64,000 bases of DNA from a bacterium (GCA_030432695.1 JAUILN010000006.1:531909-595908), one strand, 5' to 3'. Positions 18,927 to 27,829 are shown, numbered from the stretch's first letter. Notes: generated from the sequence alone by a model not told the origin. Program-made: numbers and translations.

Positions 18927-19207
18927 TGGATCCGTGGGTTCCAGCGCTCGTCGAGAGCCTGCCTGGTCGTCGTAGAGCAGCGATCTGTGGTCCCTTGCGG
19001 TCGATTCGGTCTCTGCGTGGCCTCGTCGCTCGGCTCGCGCTACCGGGGCCATGTGTGGGCGGCCGGTCGCCCCGGGGCGACTTTTGTTCGCTCGTGGCTC
19101 CACGTTGGTTCGATCGGGGGTGTCTTGTGAGTGCTTCGGCGACCTGGGTTGCAAGGTCTGCGATTAGTCCTTTCACGGTCGGTGCCATGTGCATCGGTGA
19201 ATAGAAA

Positions 19208-19846
19208 ATGCGAAAACTACCAGTTTACCTATTACTGGATACGTCCGGTTCGATGCATGGCGAGCCAATCGAGCAGGTCAAGAACGGCTTGCAAATGGTG
19301 GTGTCCGCGCTCCGGCAAGATCCTTACGCCCTCGAAACCGCCTACCTGAGTGTCGTGACCTTCGATACGAATGCTCGGCAGGTGGTGCCTCTTACGGAGC
19401 TGACCGCGTTTCAGATTCCGTCTATATCGGCTAGTGGTGTCACGGCGCTCGGCGAGGCTCTCGAACTGGTGGCTGAGCGGGCTTCACAGGAGGTTGCGAA
19501 GAGCACTCCTGAGCGGAAGGGTGACTGGAAGCCGATGGTCTTCCTGATGACGGACGGTGCTCCGACGGATGACTGGAGGAGAGGGCTGGATCGTTTCAGG
19601 AAGGAGAAATGGGGCATCGTCGTTGCGTGCGCTGTGGACGACGGAAGTGTCGATGTGCTGCGAGAGATTGCGGGGGAGGCTGTGGTGAGTCTTCAGACGT
19701 CGGATCCGGGTTCGGTATCCGCGTTCTTCAAGTGGGTCTCTGCCTCCGTGAGCACGAACAGCGCGAAAATCGACTCCGGCAACAAAGAGGCCTCCGGCCT
19801 AGATGACCTCCCGCCTCCGCCCCCCGAAATCAACGTCGCTGTTTGA
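19208..19846 (+). CDS. TerY-like VWA-domain protein 1
   Basis: A 212-residue single VWA domain. The metal-ion-dependent adhesion site is complete: DTSGSM near residue 11, Thr in SGVTALGEAL, and Asp in LMTDGAPTDD. TerY proteins are the VWA members of the TerY-phosphorylation triad and are thought to bring the kinase, phosphatase and Ter proteins together through metal-dependent contacts. The ATG lies in a locally AT-rich stretch (about 19195-19240) after a 281 nt gap holding no other gene; no clear Shine-Dalgarno. The next gene is a close paralog starting 9 nt after the stop. Confidence 0.93.
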   Translation: MRKLPVYLLLDTSGSMHGEPIEQVKNGLQMVVSALRQDPYALETAYLSVVTFDTNARQVVPLTELTAFQIPSISASGVTALGEALELVAERASQEVAKSTPERKGDWKPMVFLMTDGAPTDDWRRGLDRFRKEKWGIVVACAVDDGSVDVLREIAGEAVVSLQTSDPGSVSAFFKWVSASVSTNSAKIDSGNKEASGLDDLPPPPPEINVAV

Positions 19847-19855
19847 GTGCGTTCC

Positions 19856-20494
19856 ATGCGACGCCTTCCAGTATATCTCCTGCTCGATACCTCCGGCTCG
19901 ATGCGGGGGGAGCCGATCGAATCCGTGAAGAACGGGCTGCACGCGCTGGTGGCGTCGCTTCGCCAGGATCCGCATGCGCTCGAATCGGTGCATCTCGCGG
20001 TGTTCACGTTCGATCGTGAGGTGACGCTGCAGGTGCCTCTAACGGCATTGGAGGACTTTCAGTTGCCAGACTTCGGCACGCCGGACTCGGGGCCGACCCA
20101 TCTGGGTTTGGCGCTGGAGGCGCTATGCAGGCAGGTTGAGTCCGACATAATTCGCTCCTCGGAATCGACGAAGGGCGACTGGCGGCCGCTGCTCTTCATC
20201 ATGACGGACGGGAGCCCTTCGGACAAGATGAGATACCGCGAGGTGGTGCCGATTGTGCGCGGGTTGGGCTTCGGAATCATTGTCGCGTGTGCTGCGGGGC
20301 CGAAGGCGAAGAAGGACGAGTTGGCGCCCGTTGCGGACCAGGTTGTCGAGCTAGAGACGCTCGACGGAGCGGGTTTCCAACAGTTCTTCGAGTGGGTGTC
20401 GGTCGCCGTTGCGAATGGTAACAAGAGTATGGGGACGCAATCACAAATTGTTCTGCCGGCTCCACCAGCCAATGTGAAACCAACCGTGATCTAG
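19856..20494 (+). CDS. TerY-like VWA-domain protein 2
   Basis: A 212-residue VWA protein, a tandem paralog of the previous gene: MRRLPVYLLLDTSGSM aligns with MRKLPVYLLLDTSGSM, which is why the ATG at 19856 is preferred to the in-frame GTG at 19847. The MIDAS residues are kept (DTSGSM, SGPTHLG, MTDGSPSD). The C-terminal tail after the domain differs from the first copy. Same expected role as a metal-dependent adaptor of the Ter phosphorylation triad. Repeat copy B begins immediately after its stop. Confidence 0.92.
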   Translation: MRRLPVYLLLDTSGSMRGEPIESVKNGLHALVASLRQDPHALESVHLAVFTFDREVTLQVPLTALEDFQLPDFGTPDSGPTHLGLALEALCRQVESDIIRSSESTKGDWRPLLFIMTDGSPSDKMRYREVVPIVRGLGFGIIVACAAGPKAKKDELAPVADQVVELETLDGAGFQQFFEWVSVAVANGNKSMGTQSQIVLPAPPANVKPTVI

Positions 20495-20657
20495 CAGGCT
20501 GGGTCACGGGACGTGTTCCGAACCAGTGCGCGAACTCGTGCCAGGGACGAAGCCGGGAAACGCAGCCGAATCGGGTAGATTCGGAGAGGCTTCGCGGCGA
20601 TGTCCTGGGTGAGAGGGCGCGTGCCGGGCGGAATGGTCTCCCATGACCCAGGCTCCC
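20495..20657. repeat. Palindromic dispersed repeat, copy B with nested hairpins
   Basis: It starts directly after the TAG of TerY-like gene 2. The outer arms are CTGGGTCACGGGA and TCCCATGACCCAG, 12 of 13 paired with a G-T-compatible mismatch. Nested inside are CGAAGCC (20548-20554)/GGCTTCG (20588-20594) and CCGAATC (20566-20572)/GATTCGG (20578-20584). The right 80 bases match copy A at 18131-18209. Relative to A it has about 85 additional inner bases that carry the nested hairpins. The 220 nt that follow to the next gene show no other feature I can support. Confidence 0.6.
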
Positions 20658-20877
20658 AGTGATGAATTCTTGTCTTTCCCGTGTCCTGCATGTCGCTTGT
20701 GAGGCGAGCGTGTGCGGAATGTGGGCAATTCTGGCCGGGCTTGCTCGATACGATGTGAGGGAGTGCTCTTCGTCTGTGCGGCTCGGATCCCTGGGCCATT
20801 TTCGCCTCCGATGGCATTACCTGCCCCTATCGTCGAACGAACGAGTCGACTGGCCGAGGCCTGATCGAGTGTAGACC

Positions 20878-22707
20878 ATGGCTCATACCGACCACCCACA
20901 TGAATCGGATCCGAGACGGTCAGGCCGAGAGGCTGGAGCGGAGCCGGCTTCGGATTCAAGGGGCGCAGGTCGCTCACCATCCCAGGAGGACGGTGAGCCG
21001 GGCGGCGACATCCATGATGCGAAGGATGGTCTCGGCGCGTCTCCGGGACCTTCCGAGAGGCCTGTGGACCGGCGATCTTCATCCGGGGCGGTCGGGGGGG
21101 GCTCTCGGCCGACAACCGGTGCCTCGCCGCCACGGGATCCGTCCGTGGAACCGCTCTCGACGGTCGATGAGATCGGTCAGGGTCCGGAGGGGGCCGCAAC
21201 TCCTGCGAATGTCGTGCGCGAGGAGGAGGCGAGTGAGGGTGCGGCGTCGTTGGACTCTGATGCTGCTCCTCCGCTTGTCTCATCGGGTTCGTCGCCAGGT
21301 CGACCAGACGAACCCATTGTCCGATCGAGCCGTCCTCAGGCTCCAGGCGATAGGGCGAACGCCGGTCCGGAATCGGGTCATGTAGCTGATCCGACGCGAT
21401 CCACTCCGCCTCGGGTTGGACATGGACGTGAGTCGTCGGGGCAATCCGATTCCCCGGAGCGTCGGGATTCCGGCCTGAACGTTGGCTCAATGCCTCTTCC
21501 GAGGCTGGATGTCCGATTGCCGAATGGCACGGTCGGAAAGCCTTTTCGGGCGAAGCTTGAGCTAGGGGGCGCGGAGGAGGAGCTCTCTAAGCTCGAAATA
21601 GAGGGGCTGTCATCGATCGGTCTGGGGTTCGATGTCCAAACTCTGGTAGTCAGCGGCACGCCGATCGAGGCGGGGGAGTTCGTCTTGCGTGTCCACTACA
21701 GGCCGAGAGCGACTCCGGCGAACCGTCCTGACTCGACGGTTCCGATGAATCTGCTGATCAATCCAGATCCTCGTTCGCTCTGGAAGGAGCGGGAGCCTGA
21801 CCCTGGCCTTCCATACCGGAAAGATCATGTGGATAGTCGGCGTGAGTGCATCGACGAGGTCCTGATGGTTGGTGCGAGCCGGAGGGGGCGCTCCCACGCC
21901 CATACTGGAACATACCGCGATGACGATTTTACGTTGCGAGCCGCCAGCAATGGTTGGTTCATCATTACCGTCGCGGACGGGGCTGGCTCCGCCAAGTATT
22001 CTAGACGTGGTTCGGAGATCATGTGCAGCGTCACGACAGAGCGGGTGCAGTTACTCGCCGACGAGCACCTCGCGGGTGACTTCGAGGTGAATGTCAAGAG
22101 CTACCGCAGCGACCCGTCTCATGAGAATGAGCGAGAGATCCGGAGTGGGCTCTATGCAGCGCTCGGGAGTGCCGCTTTCGAGGGTTACAAGGCGATCGAG
22201 GCGGAGGCGAGGCAGAAGAGCGCGGAGTCGAAGGACTACGCGACCACGCTGGTGTTGACTATCTGCAAGCGTTACTCGTTCGGGTGGTTCGTGGGATGTC
22301 TTGCCATTGGCGACGGAGGGGCTGCCCTGTTGCTCTCCCCGGAGCAGGGCGGGGCTCGGGTTCTCAATACGCCGGAGGGGGGGGAGTTCTCCGGTCAGAC
22401 TCGCTTTGTGACGATGCCGGAGGTCTGGCGGGACAGCGCCGAGTTGTTCAACTCTCGCATCAAGTTTTCGATTGTGCCGGACTTCGTTGCGTTGCTGGCG
22501 ATGACGGATGGTGTTTCCGATCCCTATTTCGGCACAGACTCCCAGTTCATGGACCCGGAGCGGTGGCTAGAGTTCTGGGGGCTGCTTGGCGAGTCAGTGA
22601 GGATCCGTAAGGACAATCCGCGCGTTCACCGGGAGCTATTGGAATGGCTCGAGTTCTGGGTCGACGGAGAACACGACGACCGCACCATTGCGCTTCTTCT
22701 TCCGTGA
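20878..22707 (+). CDS. PP2C-type protein phosphatase of the TerY-P triad
   Basis: A 609-residue protein. Residues 1-205 are polar and low-complexity (Gly, Ser, Pro, Asp, Arg), probably disordered. About 215-290 look like a small Ig-like beta domain (NGTVGKPFRAKL, then VVSGTPIEAGEFVLRVHY). The phosphatase domain runs from about 325 to 609 with VADGAGSAKYSRRGSEI, GDGGAALLL, AMTDGVSDPYF and a final DDRTIALLL, giving the acidic residues that hold the two metal ions in PP2C enzymes. It should remove phosphate from Ser/Thr on targets of the next gene's kinase. The kinase starts 9 nt after its stop, so the two are co-transcribed and probably coupled. Confidence 0.9.
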   Translation: MAHTDHPHESDPRRSGREAGAEPASDSRGAGRSPSQEDGEPGGDIHDAKDGLGASPGPSERPVDRRSSSGAVGGGSRPTTGASPPRDPSVEPLSTVDEIGQGPEGAATPANVVREEEASEGAASLDSDAAPPLVSSGSSPGRPDEPIVRSSRPQAPGDRANAGPESGHVADPTRSTPPRVGHGRESSGQSDSPERRDSGLNVGSMPLPRLDVRLPNGTVGKPFRAKLELGGAEEELSKLEIEGLSSIGLGFDVQTLVVSGTPIEAGEFVLRVHYRPRATPANRPDSTVPMNLLINPDPRSLWKEREPDPGLPYRKDHVDSRRECIDEVLMVGASRRGRSHAHTGTYRDDDFTLRAASNGWFIITVADGAGSAKYSRRGSEIMCSVTTERVQLLADEHLAGDFEVNVKSYRSDPSHENEREIRSGLYAALGSAAFEGYKAIEAEARQKSAESKDYATTLVLTICKRYSFGWFVGCLAIGDGGAALLLSPEQGGARVLNTPEGGEFSGQTRFVTMPEVWRDSAELFNSRIKFSIVPDFVALLAMTDGVSDPYFGTDSQFMDPERWLEFWGLLGESVRIRKDNPRVHRELLEWLEFWVDGEHDDRTIALLLP

Positions 22708-22716
22708 GTCCTCGTC

Positions 22717-24240
22717 ATGCCAAGCACGGTCAGATTGAAGGCTACCGACGGCGCTGAGGTCGAGTTCGTCGATGAGATCATCGGCGCGGGGGGGATGAAG
22801 GACGTCTACTTCTCCCCTGACCGAAGCTACGTAGTCGCATTTTTTCGGGAGGCTCAGGATTTTAATGCCCGTAACCGGCTGGAGACGATCATCGGAGTCT
22901 ACAGAGATCGGCTCTTTCAGACAACCGGAGGGGAATACTGGAGGAAGCTCTTCTGCTGGCCGACGAAGATGGTGGAATACGGGGGGCGTCTGGGTCTGGT
23001 TGCGCCCAGCTACGCTCCTAATTTCTTCTTCGAGCACGGCTCGAGGAATTCCGACTTCGTCGGTATACGCGGGAGGGAGAAGGAGGGGAAATGGTTTGCT
23101 TCCGCCAAACACCGGAAGAACATTCTCGACCCTCGGGAGAAGGGGGACTGGAGAAGCTACCTAGCCATATGCGTCAAGATCGCTCGGGCCGTGCGGCGGC
23201 TGCACATGGCGGGTCTGGCTCATTCGGACCTCTCCTACAAGAACGTTCTGGTTGATCCGTGCCGTGGAGATGCGTGCATCATCGATATTGACGGGCTCGT
23301 GGTTCCGGGGAAGTTTCCTCCAGACGTTCTGGGTACGCCGGACTTCATAGCGCCGGAAGTCATGGCGACACTCGGGCTTCCGATTTCCGACCCAAATCGG
23401 GCTCTTCCGCGTATCGAGACAGATCGTCACGCCCTCGCGGTGCTTGTCTATATGTATCTACTGTATCGGCACCCATTGAGGGGGCGAAAGGTGTTCGATG
23501 TGCATGATGATCAGCGCGACGAGTCGCTTCGGATGGGGAGTCAGGCTTTGTTCATCGAGCATCCGGAGGATAGTTCGAATCGGCCGGGGCCTTACGAGTT
23601 GCTTGACGCATTCTTGCCCTGGGGGGATCCCGCCAAGGTGCCGTATAGCGTTGCGGGACCCTACTTGAAGGAGCTGTTCGACAAGGCCTTCATCGATGGG
23701 TTGCATGATCCCTCGATTCGGCCTGCTGCAGATGCGTGGGAGATGGCGCTGGTGAAGACGGTTGATTTGATGCAGCCGTGTTCTAACGAGAATTGTGAGC
23801 AGAAGTGGTACGTCTTCGATAATACGAGGTCTCCCGCGTGTCCATTCTGCGGCACGCCATTTCGGGGGACTCTGCCGATTCTCAACATGTATTCTTCGCG
23901 GGGGAGTGGCAACTTCCGTCCAGATAATCACCGGCTGATGGTGTACAGTAATCAGTATCTATATCAGTGGCATGTCAATCGTCGATTGACCCCGGGTGAG
24001 CGTCTGACGTCGCAGCAGATGGAGCCTGTCGGCTATTTTGTCTTGCACTGCGGTCGTTGGTTGTTCGTGAATCAGAAGCTCAATCAAATGAAGGATGTGG
24101 ATACGGGCGAGGCCATCAAGATCGGAGGTCATGTCGAGTTGACGGATGGTAAACGCCTCCTGCTCTCGGCGGAAGATGGGGGGCGTCTCGTCCATGTGCA
24201 GATCGCCGGTAGCGAAGGTTCCAATGAGGGTAAGCCATGA
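22717..24240 (+). CDS. Protein kinase with zinc ribbon, TerY-P triad
   Basis: A 507-residue protein. The Gly-rich loop GAGGMKDVY is at 23-31, the catalytic loop is HSDLSYKN (His169, Asp171, Asn176), and IDIDG at 189-193 stands in place of DFG. The usual VAIK lysine is not obvious (VVAFFRE instead), a departure from canonical kinases although the catalytic Asp and Asn remain. GTPDFIAPEV gives the APE motif. A zinc ribbon follows (Cys355, Cys360, Cys375, Cys378), then a C-terminal beta domain (about 395-500) that could be FHA-like. In the TerY-P triad this kinase acts with PP2C and TerY. Its stop overlaps the next TerY start by four bases (ATGA). Confidence 0.9.
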   Translation: MPSTVRLKATDGAEVEFVDEIIGAGGMKDVYFSPDRSYVVAFFREAQDFNARNRLETIIGVYRDRLFQTTGGEYWRKLFCWPTKMVEYGGRLGLVAPSYAPNFFFEHGSRNSDFVGIRGREKEGKWFASAKHRKNILDPREKGDWRSYLAICVKIARAVRRLHMAGLAHSDLSYKNVLVDPCRGDACIIDIDGLVVPGKFPPDVLGTPDFIAPEVMATLGLPISDPNRALPRIETDRHALAVLVYMYLLYRHPLRGRKVFDVHDDQRDESLRMGSQALFIEHPEDSSNRPGPYELLDAFLPWGDPAKVPYSVAGPYLKELFDKAFIDGLHDPSIRPAADAWEMALVKTVDLMQPCSNENCEQKWYVFDNTRSPACPFCGTPFRGTLPILNMYSSRGSGNFRPDNHRLMVYSNQYLYQWHVNRRLTPGERLTSQQMEPVGYFVLHCGRWLFVNQKLNQMKDVDTGEAIKIGGHVELTDGKRLLLSAEDGGRLVHVQIAGSEGSNEGKP

Positions 24241-25259
24241 GCATGCGAAGACTTCCCGTCTACTTTCTGCTGGACTGCTCTGAGTCGATGATCGGTCCGG
24301 CTGTCAATTCCGTGCAGTCCGGCGTGGAGATGATGATTCGTGAGTTGCGTCGAGATCCGCAGGCGCTGGAGACCGCGTATATCAGCTTGATCACGTTCGA
24401 TCGGGAGGCTCGGCAGATCCTGCCGCTCACGGAGCTGGTCGATGTTCAGGTTCCCGCCCTCAAGGTCGGGCCTGGAACTTCGCTCGGCGCTGGTCTGAAG
24501 CTGTTGAAGGACTGCATAGAGCGGGAAGCCAGGCGCACCACGAGTGACCGGAAAGGTGACTATCGTCCGCTCGTGTTCCTGTTGACGGACGGGCAGCCAA
24601 CGGATGATTGGGAGTCCGCGGCTCGTGAGCTTGCGGATGCTTCGGCGAATCGGGTCGCGAACATGTACGCGATCGGGTGTGGTGAGGATGTCGACTTCGA
24701 TCTCCTGCAGCGGGTAAGCGATATCGTCTTCCGCCTGGATGAAATGACCGCCGAGAAGATGAACAAGCTGTTCGTCTGGCTCACCGCATCGGTTCGAACC
24801 GCGAGTGTCTCCACTGGGTCGGAGAGCCCGGCTGACCGACTGGATCTGACGAAGCTTCCGTCCAGCGTCTCGAGAGTCGAGCCGGGATCTTATTCGCGGC
24901 CGAGCGGGCCGCCGCGCCAGGTGTTCGTGGAAGCGGTCTGTTCCAAGACCGCGCGGCACTATGTGATGCGCTACGGATACGATCCGGGGAGTGGTTGCTA
25001 CGTGCCTACCGCCTCGCACCCGCTCGAGCAGGGGTCAGCAAGCAGCGGGCTGGAACTGCCACCCTTGGAGGCCTCACAGCTCGATGGTGTTCCTGCGTGT
25101 TGTCATTGCAACAGTTCGGGGGCAGGGGCATGTGGCTGCGGTACGGTGATGTGTATTTCGGTTCCGCCCCCGGAGACCGTTGTCTGCCCAGGCTGCAAGC
25201 AGAGCATCCGGCTCTCGGTAGGGCATTCGGATTTCAAGATCCAGCAGTCGGCCGGGTAG
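24237..25259 (+). CDS. TerY-like VWA protein 3 with C-terminal zinc ribbon
   Basis: A 340-residue protein. The VWA domain (1-210) has DCSESM, GPGTSLG and LTDGQPTDD as the metal site. A linker and a beta-rich segment precede a cysteine-rich end (ACCHC, CGCG, CPGC at about 285-325) that should bind zinc. This TerY plus zinc-ribbon form is the one usually next to the triad kinase and phosphatase, and its ATG overlaps the kinase stop, so it is probably the true partner while copies 1 and 2 are accessory adaptors. The last inference rests on linkage only. Confidence 0.93.
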   Translation: MSMRRLPVYFLLDCSESMIGPAVNSVQSGVEMMIRELRRDPQALETAYISLITFDREARQILPLTELVDVQVPALKVGPGTSLGAGLKLLKDCIEREARRTTSDRKGDYRPLVFLLTDGQPTDDWESAARELADASANRVANMYAIGCGEDVDFDLLQRVSDIVFRLDEMTAEKMNKLFVWLTASVRTASVSTGSESPADRLDLTKLPSSVSRVEPGSYSRPSGPPRQVFVEAVCSKTARHYVMRYGYDPGSGCYVPTASHPLEQGSASSGLELPPLEASQLDGVPACCHCNSSGAGACGCGTVMCISVPPPETVVCPGCKQSIRLSVGHSDFKIQQSAG

Positions 25260-25464
25260 GGGGTTGTCGCATGATCCGGAAGAACCGACTCGGGGCGTTG
25301 AGCCCAGGCTGTTCGGCTGCCGGTGGATTGCTGCATTCGTCGCGGTTGCTCAGTCGAGCGGTGTGGGTCGTGGGATCCCCGCCTCTCGGCGCGAGTTGCT
25401 GCTGTGGACAGGTGGTTGGTCCTTGTAGGGTCGCCAATTCAGCTTCTGACACGGAGATGCAGAC

Positions 25465-25860
25465 ATGGTTGATTACATGAATGACTCACTTGCTAGCCTG
25501 AAGGCTGCGATCCTCGCGGATGGAGTCATCGATGATGACGAAGTCGCTCTGCTGCGGGCACGGCTATACGCCGACGGGGTCATCGATCGCGAGGAGGCGG
25601 ACTTTCTGTTCGATCTCAACGACGCTGCGGGCGGGGAGGGTTCGGCGTCGAGCTGGGAAGCGTTCTTCGTCGAGGCTATCGCGGGTCACGTGCTCGGCGA
25701 TGATCGATCACCCGGGGACGTGGATGATGAAGAGGCTGCTTGGCTCGTTCGGAGAGTTCAGGGGGATGGAATAGTCGACGGCTGTGAGAGGCGGCTGTTG
25801 GAGGCGATCCTCGCAAAGTCGAGGTCGGCTCCTGACTCCCTGCGCGAGCTGCTGTCCTGA
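25465..25860 (+). CDS. TerB-like acidic protein
   Basis: A 131-residue, strongly acidic, helical protein with repeated DGVIDDDEV / DGVIDREEAD motifs spaced about 18 residues apart and a third DGIVDGCER near residue 110. TerB proteins have paired repeats with Asp/Glu residues that bind metal. The match is in pattern and context; I am less sure of the family than for TerD. The ATG has ACGGAGA upstream. It lies between the triad and the exchanger gene, and the 205 nt before it hold no recognisable feature. Confidence 0.72.
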   Translation: MVDYMNDSLASLKAAILADGVIDDDEVALLRARLYADGVIDREEADFLFDLNDAAGGEGSASSWEAFFVEAIAGHVLGDDRSPGDVDDEEAAWLVRRVQGDGIVDGCERRLLEAILAKSRSAPDSLRELLS

Positions 25861-25916
25861 TCGTCGGGCTCCTTCTTCCCTTGTAGGTGTGTGGTTCAGT
25901 CGTCCTGGGTAATCAT

Positions 25917-27191
25917 ATGGGCATTCTCCTTCCGCTCCTCCTGATCTTCTTTTCCTGCCTGTTTATATGGAGGGCATGTGACGGGTTCGAGCGAGCGTCG
26001 GAGTATATCGGCCGTAACTTGTCCGAGGGCGTACGTGGGGGGACGATCAATGCGATCGCCAGCTCCGTGCCTGAACTCTTCACGACGCTGATAGCTCTCT
26101 TCGTGCTCTCGGACGAGGAGGGCTTCTCGGTGGGGATCGGCACCACGGCAGGAAGCGCTCTCTTCAACGGGATGATCATCCCGGCGCTGTGTATTCTGGC
26201 GGTAGTAGGCCGCACTGTGGGGGGCACTGCCGTCAGGTCTGTCAACGTGTTGCCAAAGGTTCTGCTGCGCGATGGCCTGGCGTTGATCTTCTGTGAGTTG
26301 GTGCTCGTGATCTGTATCAGTGGTTCGAGCCTTCACTGGTGGCAGGGGGCGATACTCATGGGGCTCTATGTTGGTTATCTTGCCTATATGTTGCTGTCGA
26401 TGAAGGCGGTGGGGAGTGCCAAGCCAGATGACGACGACGACAGCGACGAGGATGGCGACGAAGACGAGGACGCGCCGCGTGGGGCAGTCGCGCGCGTGCT
26501 CTACTGGATGTCGTTGGGGCCGCTGCTCGATCTAGAGTCGATGCTCATCAAGGAGCGGCACGAACAACAGATCAGGGACGAAACCTGGAATGGGTGGCCC
26601 CTGCTCCTTCTGGCAACGGCAGTGATAGGTGGGGCCTGCTGGCTTCTCGTGCACGCTTGCGAGTGGCTTGGGTCTGGAAGCTATGCGCTGCTCGGGTGGG
26701 AGCTCGAGGGTTTTGGCTGGCCCGCAATGTTCGTGGCAGTGATCTTTGCGTCCATGGCGACCAGCGTGCCGGATACCGTGATATCTATTCGGGATGCGCG
26801 GGACGGAGATTACGATGATGCGGTTTCGAACGCCCTGGGCAGCAACATATTCGATATCTGCTTCGCGTTGGGGTTGCCGCTCTTCCTCTTCACGATCATT
26901 CATGGTCCGATAGTCATGGACCCTGCTATCGTGCAGCAGAGTTCGGAGCTTCGCATCCTGCTCCTGCTCCTGACGATTATCGGCTTCTCCATATATTACA
27001 TCGGTCGACGGGTCCGGGATGACAAGGGCAGGGTTCTGGTGCAGATGGGCAAGGGAAAGGCTGTCCTGTTGATGTTGATCTACGGGGCATTTGTCGGCTA
27101 CGTGATTTCTCGTTGCTCGGGTGAGGCGTGGTCGGGCCGCGTTTCCGAGGGACTTCAGGCCATCGCGGGTTGGTTGCCCACGCTCAATTGA
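25917..27191 (+). CDS. Na+/Ca2+-exchanger-family membrane protein
   Basis: About 424 residues from the ATG at 25917; an in-frame GTG at 25887 would add ten residues, but the hydrophobic first helix starts right after the ATG. About ten transmembrane segments. The two alpha repeats of the CaCA family are clear: GGTINAIASSVPELFTTL with GTTAGSALFNGMIIPAL in the first half, and ATSVPDTVISIRDAR with VSNALGSNIFD in the second. Between them is a highly acidic loop (DDDDDSDEDGDEDED, about 171-188) that could bind Ca2+. The protein should move Ca2+ (or another cation) against Na+, H+ or K+. It sits where Ter clusters often carry the membrane protein TerC, absent here. Confidence 0.88.
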   Translation: MGILLPLLLIFFSCLFIWRACDGFERASEYIGRNLSEGVRGGTINAIASSVPELFTTLIALFVLSDEEGFSVGIGTTAGSALFNGMIIPALCILAVVGRTVGGTAVRSVNVLPKVLLRDGLALIFCELVLVICISGSSLHWWQGAILMGLYVGYLAYMLLSMKAVGSAKPDDDDDSDEDGDEDEDAPRGAVARVLYWMSLGPLLDLESMLIKERHEQQIRDETWNGWPLLLLATAVIGGACWLLVHACEWLGSGSYALLGWELEGFGWPAMFVAVIFASMATSVPDTVISIRDARDGDYDDAVSNALGSNIFDICFALGLPLFLFTIIHGPIVMDPAIVQQSSELRILLLLLTIIGFSIYYIGRRVRDDKGRVLVQMGKGKAVLLMLIYGAFVGYVISRCSGEAWSGRVSEGLQAIAGWLPTLN

Positions 27192-27460
27192 GGTTCCGTG
27201 GTGTGGGCGCACCGGGCTGCCGGCTAGGCCTGGAATATGCGCTCGTCCCGGGTCGAGGGTAACTGTCCCGCGCAGCCCACCTGGAGTTCTGCACTCCGCG
27301 GGTGATGATCGGTCCTGCCCGGGGCTCTCGGTTGCACCGACGTGAGGATCGGGCCCAGCGGCTATGTCAAAGCGCGAGCCTCCGAAGTCGTGGCGGCGCG
27401 CCGGCCTTCCCGCCATGTCGCCCACCCCGCAGCTGCGCTCGCCGGTGGATGGCAGCCGGT

Positions 27461-27829
27461 TCAGGAGCCGTGAACGACGAGCGACTGCAGCGCGGCGGTG
27501 ATCGCGGCCTGGCGATGTCCGGCTCTGGCCTGGGCGGCCCTGTCGCGCTTCCTGGCGGCGGGAGTCAGTTCACGGACGTCCTTGGCGGAGCCCGGCTGAG
27601 AGATCCGCTCGAGGACGTCATGCAGTTAGGCGGTGGCGTTGACGCCGTGCTCGCGGCAGGTCTGCAGCAGACTCATCAGGACAGCCGCGGACCGACCGGC
27701 CTCTTCATGGCCGATGAGGATCCAGTTCTTGCGCCCGACTGCGACCCTGCGCAGTGCGCGCTCCGCGCCGTTGTTGGTGATGTCGGGGATGCACCCGTCG
27801 AGCAGGTAGTTGGTCAGTGCCGGCCAGAT
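27461..27829 (-). pseudogene. IS66 transposase, C-terminal fragment with in-frame stop
   Basis: Read on the minus strand, bases 27829-27461 encode LTNYLLDGCIPDITNNGAER, ALRRVAVGRKNWILIGHEEA and GRSAAVLMSLLQTCREHGVN. This is the conserved end of IS66 transposases (the DNNxAERxLRPxAxGRKNW region and the SLIxTAKxNGV segment). A TAA at 27626-27628 interrupts the frame just before LHDVLERIS, where normal family members continue with YLRDVL. The N-terminal 400 or so residues of the family are absent. It is therefore not a functional transposase. Confidence 0.82.

Noticed and set aside
25917..27191. TerC assignment for the membrane protein
   Set aside because: The two alpha repeats with SVPE/SVPD and GSxxFN/GSNIFD motifs are those of the Ca2+:cation antiporter family, not TerC.
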